NCBI GenBank assembly: GCA_019637105.1
Contig: JAHBWF010000045.1
Location: 1-47,413, forward strand
DNA: 47,413 nucleotides
DNA from: Labilithrix sp.
GTDB taxonomy: Bacteria; Myxococcota_A; Polyangia; Polyangiales; Polyangiaceae
Direction: 5' to 3'
The stretch's first letter is position 1; each line of letters begins with the position of its first letter. This document shows positions 8,554 to 17,199 of this stretch, in pieces. The notes beneath the pieces are model-generated. The model had not been told where the DNA came from, did not search any database, and worked only from the letters and a program-made list of their open reading frames with translations. The translations under genes were made by a program, and so were the position numbers.

Positions 8554-10263
8554 TCAGTCGTGTCGGCCCTGCCCGGCGCGCCGGGTGTTGCGATCGATGA
8601 GCGAGAGCAGCTGCTCGCGCGTCACGCCGAGCCGCGCCGCCGCGTGGCTCGCGAGCGACGTCTGCGCGACGCCCGGGACGAACTGGTACGTCGGGCGATC
8701 GCCGGGACCGAGCTCGACCTGGAGGAAACGGAGCCCCTCGATGGCCCGCTGCCGCTCGAGCCGCGCAGCGAACGCGAGGAAGTGCGTCGTGATGAACGCC
8801 TGCGGTCCGAGCTTCGCCAGCATCGCGACGACGAGCTCGAAGATCTCCTCGCCCTCGGAGGGGTTCGTCCCGGAGCAGAGCTCGTCGAGGATGACCATCG
8901 CGCCCGGCGGCAAGCGCTCAAACAGATCGCGGATGCGGACGAGCTCCGTCCCGAGGCGTCCCTCGGTCTGGTCGGCCTTCGTCTCCTCGATGAGCGACAC
9001 CACGAGCCCCGTCGAGAGCGCGAGCGTGCCGGAGCGCGCCGGCACGAACAGCCCCGACTGCGCGAGCAGCTGCGTGAGCCCGAGCGACTGCAAGAGTCGC
9101 GTCTTGCCGCCGGAGTTCGGGCCGGTCACGAGCACCGTGGCGTCGTGGCGATCGGTGTCGACGTCGCAGGGCACGGGCTTCACGCCGTGCGCGAGGAGCA
9201 GCGGGTTGAACAGCCCGCGGAGCCTCCGCGGCTCGGCGGCGTCGCCGAGGTCGGGCAGGCACACGGCGAGCCCGGCGTCCCGCGCCGCGTCGTGGAAGCC
9301 GAGCGCGCCGAGGTACAGCTCGACGTCGCCGAGGAGCTGCACCAGCGGGACGATCTCGTCCTGGACGCCGTCGAAGACGGCGTCGATCAGCCGCGCCATC
9401 ACCTCGCCGTCGCCGAACTTGTAGCCGCGGGCGAAGAGCTCGATCTTCGCGAGCCACCGGCGCCACGGCGAGCTGACGAACGGGTTCTCTTCGTCCTCCT
9501 GGACCGAGAGGATCTCGAAGCCGCGGATGCGCCCGTCCGCGCCCACGCGCACCTTCAGGTTGAGGGTCGCGAGCCGCTCGTCGTACTTCAGGAGGTCGGC
9601 GAGCGAGCGGTAGGCCTCCCCCTCGCGCACGCGACGCCCGAACGCCGCCAGGCGCGAGAGCCCCGACGCCGCGCCGGCGAACCGCTCCGCCGCGCAGTCG
9701 ATGATCTCCTTCACGAGCTGGAGGACGTCGAGCTGGCGCCGGTTCACGTCCCACTTGCCGGTGCCGGTGGCGCCCTCGAGCAGCGAACGGAACAGGCAGA
9801 GACGGGTGTAGAGGTGCTCGAGGTCCTTCCGCAGCGACGGCGACGCGGCGAGCTCGCGGAGGATCGCGCGGCGATGCCCGACGACCGCCGGGTCGGAAGG
9901 CGGATAGGCCAGGACCTTCACGAGGTGCTTCGTGGAGATCGCGAGGTCCTGCCCGTCGATCCGGATCTTCATGCACAGGGCGACGAACTGCGGGAGGAAG
10001 AGGTCGGCCGCGAACGACGCCGGCTCCCAGGTGGACGGCGCGACGCGCGCGTTCTCCAGCGCCTCGGCGAGGACGCCGCCCGACACCCCGCTCGCGAACG
10101 CGAGGGCGATCGCGAGCCTCGTGCTCTCCGCGTCGATACGGCAGAGCGGCGTCGGGTGGAGCAGGTCGGGGACGAACACCGGCTCGCTGTCGGCGAAGGG
10201 CGGGTCCGGAACGGCCGCGGTTCGGCGGGCCTGGGCGGGGAGGACGACGCTCACGTTCACCAT
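8554..10263 (-). CDS. MutS-family ATPase lacking mismatch domain
   Basis: A 569-residue protein ending in a MutS domain V ATPase: P-loop GPNSGGKT (about 380), a Q/D-rich segment (EETKADQTEGRLGTEL), Walker B VILDELCSGTNPSEG (about 454) and a C-terminal THF motif (FITTHFLAF). The upstream 370 residues are helical and resemble the MutS core/lever region. The N-terminal mismatch-reading domain with its Phe-x-Glu motif is absent, as in the diverse MutS-related (not MutS1) families. It also lacks the nuclease (Smr) domain of MutS2. Its partner gene encodes a membrane-anchored protein, which is unusual for a repair protein. Function in mismatch repair is therefore not established. Confidence 0.85.
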   Translation of the reverse strand: MVNVSVVLPAQARRTAAVPDPPFADSEPVFVPDLLHPTPLCRIDAESTRLAIALAFASGVSGGVLAEALENARVAPSTWEPASFAADLFLPQFVALCMKIRIDGQDLAISTKHLVKVLAYPPSDPAVVGHRRAILRELAASPSLRKDLEHLYTRLCLFRSLLEGATGTGKWDVNRRQLDVLQLVKEIIDCAAERFAGAASGLSRLAAFGRRVREGEAYRSLADLLKYDERLATLNLKVRVGADGRIRGFEILSVQEDEENPFVSSPWRRWLAKIELFARGYKFGDGEVMARLIDAVFDGVQDEIVPLVQLLGDVELYLGALGFHDAARDAGLAVCLPDLGDAAEPRRLRGLFNPLLLAHGVKPVPCDVDTDRHDATVLVTGPNSGGKTRLLQSLGLTQLLAQSGLFVPARSGTLALSTGLVVSLIEETKADQTEGRLGTELVRIRDLFERLPPGAMVILDELCSGTNPSEGEEIFELVVAMLAKLGPQAFITTHFLAFAARLERQRAIEGLRFLQVELGPGDRPTYQFVPGVAQTSLASHAAARLGVTREQLLSLIDRNTRRAGQGRHD

Positions 10264-10401
10264 GTAGCGCGAGGAGGACAGGACCAGAGCCCAAATGTTC
10301 CCGTCCCGCTCCGGCGCCCTCGCGCTGCCGTCGCCGCTCTGCCTTCGCCTGCTCGGCCTTTCCCGGGCGGACGCGGGCGCGCCCGCCGTCGACGCCCGCC
10401 C

Positions 10402-11931
10402 TCACTCGACGCAGACGAGGCTCTGCCCGTTGGGCGCCAGGCCCTGGCAGCGCTGGGTGAGCGCGCCGCACTGGAGGCCGCCCGCCACCGTGCCGCCCTC
10501 GCAGAAGTAGCCGCTCCACGGCGCGAGCTCGCTGCAATGGAGGCCGTCCGGCCTGCCGAGGCACGAGTCCTTCGAGCGGACGCTGCCGCGCACGGTCCCC
10601 TTCTTGAAGGCCGCCAGCGGGAGCCAGCCGAAGCGCCCGCCGATCGAGCCGTACGCGAAGATCATCGATTTTTTCGTGCGGTGGAACACGGGGACACGGA
10701 CGAGCGTCGGGACGTCGGCGGTGGATCGGGCGCGCTTGAAGGCCAGCGCGTCGTCGGCGACGAAGAGCGTGTCGGCCGCGGCGCCGCCGACGCCCGGCGT
10801 GTGGAACGCGAGGTTGATCACGTTGCCGTCGCGGAGGAGGTAGTCGAGCGCTCGCTTGCTCGAGTCGTTGCCCCTCGCCACCTTCGCCTGCGCCCACGAG
10901 GGCAGCTTCGCCGAGGAGAAGCTCGCCTGCGACTGCCCCCAGTCCTTCGCCGACTTGACGACGTAGCTCGTGCTCGACAGGTTCGAGCGGCTCGGTGTCT
11001 TGACGGTCGGCATCTTGGAGAGCTCGCTCCGCCGCACCACCTTGGAGAGCGGGATCCAGCTGGACGCCGGAAGCTTGCCGGCGATCGACACCGAGAACGC
11101 GTAGACGTACGCGCGCTTCGCGCTCTCGCCGTCGACCTTCATCGTCTTCCTCTGGCCGAAGTTGATCTTCACGCAGGTCTTGCCGTCGATCTTCTTCGTC
11201 TTCGCGCCGCTCGCGCCCGCCCACTCGTAGCAGGCGCCGCGGACCGGCTGGCCGCGCCGGTGCCCGGTGCCGTCGTAGATCGGCGTGTCGTTCGCGATCT
11301 CCCAGCGGCCGATGGCGTCGATCGACGCCATCTTGTCTCCGCCGCGCCGTTCGATCGGTCCGACCTGCCCCGGCGGGATGTAGCGGTTGCGCCCCGGCTG
11401 CTCGCTCGGGAGCTGGCAGTTCAGCGGCGAGCCCTTGCAGACGCAGCTCCGCTTCGTCTTCTGGCGGCAGCGCCAGGTCTTCGCGCCGATGCGGATCCGC
11501 TTCTCGCCCTTCGGGATCGTCCCGGGCGCGATCGCCGGGCGGAGAGAGCGCGTCCCGAGGTCCGAGCCGTCCTCGTCGCCCCCGTCCTCGGCGGCCTCGT
11601 CGCCGTCATCGCCGTCGTCGCCGTACTCGTCGCCGTCGTCGCCGTCCTCGCCGTCGTCGGCGGGGATGGGGTTGTCGAGGACCTCGCCGGACGCGTCGAG
11701 GATCGGCTCGCCGTACTCGTCGAGCGGCGCGTCCTCGGCCCCCTCGTCGGGGATCCCGAGCTCGTCTTCGTCCGCGATCGGCTCGTCGGCGCCGATGTCG
11801 AGCGCGGCCAGCTCGGCCTCCTCGTCGGCGACGTCGAACGGATCCGGCCCGCTCCGCTCCTCGACGCGGCACGCGACGGAGGCGAGCCCGAGAGCGAGAA
11901 GGGCCGAGGCGGCGAGGATCGACGTGCGCAT
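10402..11931 (-). CDS. Acidic lipoprotein with Cys-rich C-terminus
   Basis: A 509-residue protein with a signal peptide and lipobox (ASVAC, Cys 21). Residues about 22-125 are an extremely Asp/Glu-rich linker (EYGDDGDDGDEAAEDGGDED), followed by a basic, Cys-containing module (RQKTKRSCVCKGSPLNCQL) and a large mixed domain with strands that could be SH3-like (about 200-440). The end is Cys-rich (CSELAPWSGYFCEGG, CGALTQRCQGL). The acidic spacer probably lifts the domain from the membrane or binds cations. I chose ATG 11931 because the lipobox lies exactly 20 residues in; the longer frame has no signal peptide. No known family recognised. Confidence 0.8.
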   Translation of the reverse strand: MRTSILAASALLALGLASVACRVEERSGPDPFDVADEEAELAALDIGADEPIADEDELGIPDEGAEDAPLDEYGEPILDASGEVLDNPIPADDGEDGDDGDEYGDDGDDGDEAAEDGGDEDGSDLGTRSLRPAIAPGTIPKGEKRIRIGAKTWRCRQKTKRSCVCKGSPLNCQLPSEQPGRNRYIPPGQVGPIERRGGDKMASIDAIGRWEIANDTPIYDGTGHRRGQPVRGACYEWAGASGAKTKKIDGKTCVKINFGQRKTMKVDGESAKRAYVYAFSVSIAGKLPASSWIPLSKVVRRSELSKMPTVKTPSRSNLSSTSYVVKSAKDWGQSQASFSSAKLPSWAQAKVARGNDSSKRALDYLLRDGNVINLAFHTPGVGGAAADTLFVADDALAFKRARSTADVPTLVRVPVFHRTKKSMIFAYGSIGGRFGWLPLAAFKKGTVRGSVRSKDSCLGRPDGLHCSELAPWSGYFCEGGTVAGGLQCGALTQRCQGLAPNGQSLVCVE

Positions 11932-12440
11932 GCCGAGCTCTTCGGCAACCGCGGTGCCAGAGGACGTCGCCGCCGGGGCGCGCGACGATCTGCGCAACGG
12001 CATGTAGGCGTTCGTCTCCACGAGCGCGCGCGAGACGCCGCGCGGGCCCGAAATTTCCACGTCGCCGGGCCCTTGCGCAGATCCTCGCGCGACCGACGCG
12101 GCGAGGCGCGGGCGCGCGGAGGTGGTCGCCGAGCCGGGGCCGCGCGAGACCGCCGACGCGACGAGGGCCGAAACGATCGCGCAAGATGCGCAACGCCCCC
12201 GGGCCGACGTGACCGAGCCGTTCGCGGGATCGGCGGACGGGAGACGGACGGGGACCTCGGTCCGCCACGCGAAGCCAGACGCCGGCGCCGCGCGCGGATC
12301 CCATCAAACGGACGCGCCGCACACGCCGAGCGCGATCACGGCAGGCCGACGCCGCGCGCGCCGAGCGCGATCACGGCAGGCCGACGCTGCGCACGTCGCG
12401 CGCGATCACGGCAGGCCGACGCCGCGCGCGCCGAGCGCGA
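11932..12440. other. Intergenic region with repeats
   Basis: A 509-base gap upstream of the acidic lipoprotein gene and downstream of the VWA gene. It contains a perfect 11-bp inverted repeat (11987-11997 and 12073-12083) and, at its right end, the 35-bp tandem repeat; both are listed separately. The remainder is GC-rich with no supportable gene. Confidence 0.5.
11987..12083. promoter_or_regulatory. Widely spaced 11-bp inverted repeat
   Basis: GATCTGCGCAA at 11987-11997 and its exact complement TTGCGCAGATC at 12073-12083, 75 bases apart, upstream of the acidic lipoprotein start. It could be a paired operator or the base of a cruciform; a related GATGCGCAAC occurs near 12186. Confidence 0.35.
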
Positions 12441-12449
12441 TCACTTCGG
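12325..12449. repeat. 35-bp tandem repeat reaching VWA stop codon
   Basis: The phrase CGCGATCAC recurs at 12331, 12366, 12401 and 12436, an exact 35-base period. The first three copies share CGCGATCACGGCAGGCCGAC. The fourth copy contains the stop codon of the VWA gene (TCA at 12441-12443) and then diverges into its coding sequence. The array therefore looks like serial copies of the gene's 3' edge, laid down just downstream of it. Confidence 0.9.
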
Positions 12450-13547
12450 GCCGCCGCGGCGGGCGCAGCCGAAGGCGAGCGCGACCTTGGCGGAGGGATC
12501 GGCCTTGGCGATCGTGCAGGTCTCCGGGCAGAGCACGACCTGCTTCGGGTCGGCCTTGTTGTCGTAGCGCCAGCCGCCGGCCGCGCAGGTCTCGTCGTAG
12601 GTGAGCTGCTGGGTCGCCTTGCCCGTCGGGGTGTAGTTGACGTTCACCTTGTCGGCGTCGAGCTCTTCGCCGGCGGGCGGCGGGGGGATGTCGATCTCGC
12701 ACGCGATCGCCTGACCGCGGATCTCGTTGATCGCGGCGAGGAACTGCGCCTGCGTCGCGGCCGGATCGTTCGTCGCCACCACGAACGCGTCGCGGGGCCC
12801 ACCGCCCTGCGCGATGAGGTTCAGGTTGTTGATGTTGCCGACGCCGATGACGTACGTAGGGATCGTGTCCTTGGTCGGCGAGACCTCGCCGATGATGTTG
12901 TTGATGTTGCGGTCCGCGCTGTCGCAGCCCGCCGGATCGCCGTCCGAGATGAGCACGATGGCGACCTTCGCCTGCGGGTTGGCCGCCTGGACGGCCTTCG
13001 CGTCGGCGACCGTGGCCTTGATCACGGCCCGCGTGGGCGTACCCGAGAAGTTCGGGTTCGCGACCAGCTTGCTCGAGAACGCCGTGCTGTCCGGCAAGGC
13101 CGTCATCGAAACGTCCGGCGTCGCGTAGCTCGCGGCGTTGCACCGGGTGTTCTCGTTGGCGTTCACCGGGAAGAGGCGCATCGACGCCTCGATGCCGACG
13201 GTGTCGGGCTGCGCGAGGAACGCCTTGAGCGCGGTGGTGACCGGCACCCAGCGGTTGTTGTTGGCGTTGCCGCCCATGCTGCCGGACTGATCGAGCGCGA
13301 GGAGAAGCTTCACCGGCTTGCGCGTCGCGGCGACCTCCTCTGCGGCGCACGCGCCGCCGTCGGCGAGGTCGTCGCCGCCGCCGTTCCCGTCGTCGTCGCC
13401 CTCTCCGAAGCCGCCGCTCGAGCCGCTCGAGCCGCTCGAGCCGCCGCTGCTGCCGTCGTTGAAGTTGCTCTCGTCGCTGCTTCCGCAGGCGACGCCGAGC
13501 GCCGCGGCGAGGGAGAACCAGAGTGCGATGCCAGTGCGATGCGCCAC
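12441..13547 (-). CDS. VWA-domain lipoprotein
   Basis: A 368-residue secreted protein: lipobox GVAC (Cys 21), a Ser/Gly/Asp-rich linker (about 22-65) and a von Willebrand A domain from about residue 79. The metal-binding MIDAS motif DQSGS is at 86-90 and a downstream VLISDGDP supplies the last Asp. VWA domains bind protein ligands through a divalent cation, so an adhesive or scaffolding surface role is likely. Several Cys after the domain suggest disulfides. The GTG at 13547 is chosen because GGAGG lies 5 bases upstream and the signal peptide begins directly there; the longer ATG frame runs through the ribosome binding site. Confidence 0.88.
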   Translation of the reverse strand: MAHRTGIALWFSLAAALGVACGSSDESNFNDGSSGGSSGSSGSSGGFGEGDDDGNGGGDDLADGGACAAEEVAATRKPVKLLLALDQSGSMGGNANNNRWVPVTTALKAFLAQPDTVGIEASMRLFPVNANENTRCNAASYATPDVSMTALPDSTAFSSKLVANPNFSGTPTRAVIKATVADAKAVQAANPQAKVAIVLISDGDPAGCDSADRNINNIIGEVSPTKDTIPTYVIGVGNINNLNLIAQGGGPRDAFVVATNDPAATQAQFLAAINEIRGQAIACEIDIPPPPAGEELDADKVNVNYTPTGKATQQLTYDETCAAGGWRYDNKADPKQVVLCPETCTIAKADPSAKVALAFGCARRGGPK

Positions 13548-13837
13548 GAGCGCCTCCGTGGGGGAGAGGAGAGGGGGACCGTTCGAAGTGTATCGTGCAC
13601 GCGTCGGACGAGGACGCCTCATCGACGCGCGGAGCGCAGAACGGTGTCATCTGGTGCGAGACGTGCGCCGGTGCGAGACGTGCTCCCCCGCCGGCGTCTG
13701 GATCCCCCGACAGCGACGGGGGCGGCAGGCGCGATCGACAGGACCGGTTTGGCAGGGCCGCCGCCGCCCGCCGCGCCGGGCGCGAGGTGGGACGACCGCG
13801 CGCGACGCGGCGAGCCCGACGGCCGCGACGCCGCGCT
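13548..13837. other. Intergenic region with short repeat
   Basis: A 290-base gap between the VWA start and the dctM stop. It contains a 14-base direct repeat, GGTGCGAGACGTGC, at 13653-13666 and 13670-13683 (period 17). The VWA ribosome binding site is at 13553-13557. No terminator with a T run is seen after dctM. Confidence 0.5.
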
Positions 13838-15640
13838 TCAGTTGCCCTTGATCATGTCCATCAAGTCGTCTTCCGTCTCCTGGCCCATCTTCGGGGCCGG
13901 CTTGACGGACTCGGCGTCGGCCTCGCCGGCGTCGGGCGCGTCGCCCACCCCCTTGATCGCGCTCAGGAGGTCGTCCTCCGACTCGGCGCCGGACGGCGCG
14001 GCGCCCGCCTCGGGCGCGCCGGCGCCGCGGATGATCGCGTCGAGATCGTCCTCGTCCTCGTTCGCCGGCTCGGTCGACGGCTGGCCGGGGTCCTGATCGG
14101 GCGCCGCGACCTCCGGCATCTGCCCGTTGGGGTACTTCGCCTTGTCGGCGTCGGAGCAGGGCTTCGGGTTGTTGCGGTCGAGCTGCACGCACTCGAGGAA
14201 CCACGCCTCGCTCGGGACGCGGTTCTCCTTCTCCGCCTGAGCGCGCCACTTCTCGATGTCCTCGAGGACGAGCTGGTTCGAGATCCGCGGCACGTACGTG
14301 ACGACGAGCAGCGCGAGCGCGAGCAGGCCGACGAACGGCATGGCCACGCGGTACAGGCTGATGACGGGCCGGTTGAAGCGGAAGCTCGAGATGAACAGGT
14401 TCAGCCCGAGCGGCGGGCACGAGAACGCGAGCTCGAGGTTCAGCACGAACATGATCGCGACGTGGAACGGGCCGAGCCCGAAGTACGACGCGAACGGGAG
14501 CACGAGCGGCACAGCGACGAGGATCGCGCTGAAGCCGTCCATGATCATCCCGAGGACGAGCAAGAAGACGTTCATCACGATGAGGAACTGCCACGTCTTG
14601 TCGAAGCCGAGGTTCAGCATCGCGTCGAGCACCTTGTTCGGGAGGTGCTCGTCGCCGACGTAGCTGACGAGGGCGTTCGCCATCGCGAGGATCAGGATGA
14701 CCGCGCCGGCGAGCGCCATCGATCCGCGCGCGATGCGCACGAGGTCACGCTTGAACGTGAGGTCCTTGTAGATCCACACCTCGATGCCGAGCGTGTACGC
14801 GGCGATGAGCCCCGCGGCCTCGTCGATGCCCGCGAGCTGCGTCTTGATGCTCACGATGAGGAGCACGAAGACGCCCATCTCCCACTTGAAGGCCCAGGTC
14901 GCGGCGAGCGCCTCTTTGACGTCGAACGCCTGGCGCGGGATCTTCTCCTTGACGCCGACGTAGACGCAGTAGGCGGAGAGCAGCGCGAGCACGAAGACGC
15001 CCGGCAGGAGCACCGCCTTGTTCACGAGCTGGAAGTCGAGGCCCGTGATCATCGCGTAGACGAGCAGCGGCAGCGCCCACGGCAAGAGCAGGCCGAGCGA
15101 GCCGCCCGTCGTGACGAGCCCGAGCGAGAACTTCTCCGAGTAGCCGCTCTTGCGGAGCGCCGGCAGGAGGAGGCCGCCGACGGCGATGATCGTGACGCCG
15201 CTGCCGCCGGTGAAGAGCGTGAAGATCGCGCTCGCGATGACGCACACGATCGCGAGGCCGCCCGGCATCCAGCCGAGCCACGCGGTCGCCGCGCGGACGA
15301 GGCGCTCCGGCGTCTTCGACTCGGCCATCAGGTAGCCGACGAAGGTGAAGAGCGGGATCGTCGTGATGATCGGCGAGCCGGCGAAGTACGGGCCGAAGAC
15401 GTCCGAGGCGAGGCGCCGGAGGACCTGCTGGTCCGCGTTCGGGTGGGTGAGCCACGCGAGCTCCGCCGCCCCGCCCATGATGGCGAAGAGCGGCGCGCCG
15501 AGGAGCGCCAGCGCGCCGACGATCGCCGTGAGCGCTCCGCCGAACGCGCCGAGGAGCGCCACCACGCCGCCGATGGCGCCGAACGCCGTCCGCGCGGCCT
15601 TCGGGCTGACGACGTCCTGGTCCTTCACCTGCGCGCTCAC
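13838..15640 (-). CDS. dctM: TRAP transporter large permease DctM, with repeated tail
   Basis: A 600-residue polytopic membrane protein of the TRAP large-subunit (DctM) family, the channel-forming part that uses a Na+ gradient to import a solute delivered by DctP. Typical segments include FTGGSGVTIIAVGGLLLPAL and GMIMDGFSAILVAVPLVLPF. Usual DctM proteins are about 430 residues; here there is a long extra loop and a C-terminal tail of about 110 residues with three copies of an acidic motif: DEDDLDAIIRG (529), SEDDLLSAIKG (554) and TEDDLMDMIKG (589). The GTG start overlaps the dctQ stop (GTGA) behind AGGAGAC, so translation is coupled. The frame extending further upstream is a shadow of dctQ. 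Confidence 0.93.
   Translation of the reverse strand: MSAQVKDQDVVSPKAARTAFGAIGGVVALLGAFGGALTAIVGALALLGAPLFAIMGGAAELAWLTHPNADQQVLRRLASDVFGPYFAGSPIITTIPLFTFVGYLMAESKTPERLVRAATAWLGWMPGGLAIVCVIASAIFTLFTGGSGVTIIAVGGLLLPALRKSGYSEKFSLGLVTTGGSLGLLLPWALPLLVYAMITGLDFQLVNKAVLLPGVFVLALLSAYCVYVGVKEKIPRQAFDVKEALAATWAFKWEMGVFVLLIVSIKTQLAGIDEAAGLIAAYTLGIEVWIYKDLTFKRDLVRIARGSMALAGAVILILAMANALVSYVGDEHLPNKVLDAMLNLGFDKTWQFLIVMNVFLLVLGMIMDGFSAILVAVPLVLPFASYFGLGPFHVAIMFVLNLELAFSCPPLGLNLFISSFRFNRPVISLYRVAMPFVGLLALALLVVTYVPRISNQLVLEDIEKWRAQAEKENRVPSEAWFLECVQLDRNNPKPCSDADKAKYPNGQMPEVAAPDQDPGQPSTEPANEDEDDLDAIIRGAGAPEAGAAPSGAESEDDLLSAIKGVGDAPDAGEADAESVKPAPKMGQETEDDLMDMIKGN
13841..14056 (-). repeat. Three EDDLxxxI(K/R)G repeats in DctM tail
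   Basis: Three 11-13 residue motifs, about residues 529-541, 554-566 and 589-600, share E/D-E-D-D-L-x-x-x-I-K/R-G and are separated by Ala/Pro/Glu-rich spacers. The protein ends on the last motif. The form, an acidic patch followed by a short amphipathic helix, is that of a repeated docking peptide. Confidence 0.85.
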
Positions 15641-17199
15641 GAGTGCGTCTCCTGGATCTTGGCCTCGGCCCGGTCGGCCTCCGGCGAGTGGTCGTGGGCG
15701 TGCGCGAGCTCGTCGTCGCCGTGCGCCGCCGCCGGGTCGACCTTCACCCAGCCGGAGACGGCGAGGAGCGATCGCAGGATGAAGCGGAGGCCGATGACGA
15801 GCAGGCCGAACGAGAACACGAGGTTCATGAGCGGCACGAGCAGCTTCGGGATCGCCTCGGTGCCGCCGGGGATGGCGGTGACCGACGGGTTGCGGAACTC
15901 GACCGAGCCGTCCTCGGGGAGCTCGAAGCCCTTGACGTCCTCGGCCGCGAAGCGGCGCTCCCAGCCGCCGGCGCGGAGCCACTCGTTCCACTCGCGCGGC
16001 GTCAGCCACTGGTTGTAGGGCGTGCCGGTGACGACCTTGGGGAGCGACTTGAGGTCGAGCGAGAGCTGACGGGTGGCGAGGAAGAAGTTCCGCCCCGCCG
16101 ACGACGCGACGCGGTCGACCTTCGACATCGGCGGCGCCGGGCAGCGCTTCGGGGTCTCGGCCGCCTCCTCCCCGGGGCAGACCACCGTCGGCGGCGAGCG
16201 CATCTCCTCGACCGCGACGTAGTCGAAGAAGCCCCACGAGGCGGAGATCGAGACGACGGCCGCCGCGAGCCAGCCGAGGACGGCGACGGGCACGCGCGCG
16301 CGCGGCGAGAGGAAGCGCATCACGACGTCGACGTTGATGTGCTTGCCCTGCGCCGTCGCCAGCGACGCGCCGAGCAGCGCGAGCCACAGCGTGAAGCGCT
16401 TCGCGAGCTCGCTCACGCCGCCGAAGAAGACGAGGATCGAGGCGTTCTGGAGCCAGGCGAAGAGGTTCGAGAAGTACGCCGTCCCCGCCTCGCCCCACTG
16501 GGTGCCGAGCACGAGCCCGGAGAGCACCGCGGCGGTGGTGATGATCTCGCGGCGCGCGTGCTTCCGCGAGAGGCGGTGCGCGACGACGCCGAGGACGAGC
16601 GCCGTCAAGAGCGCGCGGAAGATCATCCCGGGCCCGGCTCGCCCGGTGGCCGAGAGGGCGCGGATGCCGATCCAGAAGACGAGCGTGAGCACCTCGGCGA
16701 CGAGCACGCCGGCGGCGAGGCGCGACTCGAGCGTCGTCCAGGCGCGATCGAGCTTGGCGAGCGGCGCCCCCCAGGCAGCCTTGCCCGAGTCCTCGGGCTT
16801 CGGCGCGGGCGCCGCGGCCGCCGGCGCGGGCGTCTCGCCCTTGCGCGCGCTCGGCCACGGCGACGACGGCTTCGTGTCCCCCTTGTCCTTCGCGTCCGTG
16901 TCGCCGCCCTTCGCGTCTGCGTCTTTCGCGGCGTCCGCGTCTGCGTCTTTCGCGGCGTCCTTCGCGGCGTCCGCGTCGGCGTCCTTCGCGGCGTCCTTCG
17001 CGTTCGCGTCCTTCGCGGCGTCCGCGTCGGCGTCCTTCGCGTCCGCGTCCTTCGCGTCGGCGTCCTTCGCGTCGGCGTCCTTCGCGTCCGCGTCCTTCGC
17101 GGCGCCCGCGTCCTTCGCGGCGTCGTCCGCCGGCGCGTCGCCGCTCTTCGCGTCGTCCGCCGACTCCTCCGCGCTGTCCGGCTTCTCCTCGTCTGCCAT
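15637..17199 (-). CDS. dctQ: TRAP transporter small permease DctQ, extended
   Basis: A 520-residue protein, far longer than the usual 160-200 of DctQ subunits. Residues 1-110 are a hydrophilic tract of Lys-Asp-Ala repeats. Membrane segments begin near 155 (AGVLVAEVLTLVFWIGIRAL) and continue to about 320; the DctQ core is recognisable from GKHINVDVVMRFLSPR, a hallmark of the family. A hydrophilic loop of about 130 residues with two Cys (VVCPGEE, KRCPAPP) precedes a final helix and a His-rich tail (HGDDELAHAHDH). DctQ is the small subunit that pairs with DctM. ATG 17199 is preferred; a GTG 6 codons upstream is possible because no strong ribosome binding site precedes the ATG. Confidence 0.88.
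   Translation of the reverse strand: MADEEKPDSAEESADDAKSGDAPADDAAKDAGAAKDADAKDADAKDADAKDADAKDADADAAKDANAKDAAKDADADAAKDAAKDADADAAKDADAKGGDTDAKDKGDTKPSSPWPSARKGETPAPAAAAPAPKPEDSGKAAWGAPLAKLDRAWTTLESRLAAGVLVAEVLTLVFWIGIRALSATGRAGPGMIFRALLTALVLGVVAHRLSRKHARREIITTAAVLSGLVLGTQWGEAGTAYFSNLFAWLQNASILVFFGGVSELAKRFTLWLALLGASLATAQGKHINVDVVMRFLSPRARVPVAVLGWLAAAVVSISASWGFFDYVAVEEMRSPPTVVCPGEEAAETPKRCPAPPMSKVDRVASSAGRNFFLATRQLSLDLKSLPKVVTGTPYNQWLTPREWNEWLRAGGWERRFAAEDVKGFELPEDGSVEFRNPSVTAIPGGTEAIPKLLVPLMNLVFSFGLLVIGLRFILRSLLAVSGWVKVDPAAAHGDDELAHAHDHSPEADRAEAKIQETHS
16879..17124 (-). repeat. Lys-Asp-Ala repeat tract in DctQ
   Basis: About 80 residues (26-107) made almost only of Lys, Asp and Ala in units such as KDADA and AAKDA, encoded by imperfect tandem DNA repeats of GTCCTTCGCGTCCGC type. 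Copy number is likely to vary between strains. Confidence 0.85.

Noticed and set aside
8554-10263. MutS1 mismatch repair protein or MutS2
   Set aside because: The mismatch-binding N-terminal domain is missing and there is no Smr nuclease domain; only the core-like region and ATPase are present.
12325-12449. CRISPR array
   Set aside because: The 35-base units are contiguous copies without unique spacers and there are no cas genes.
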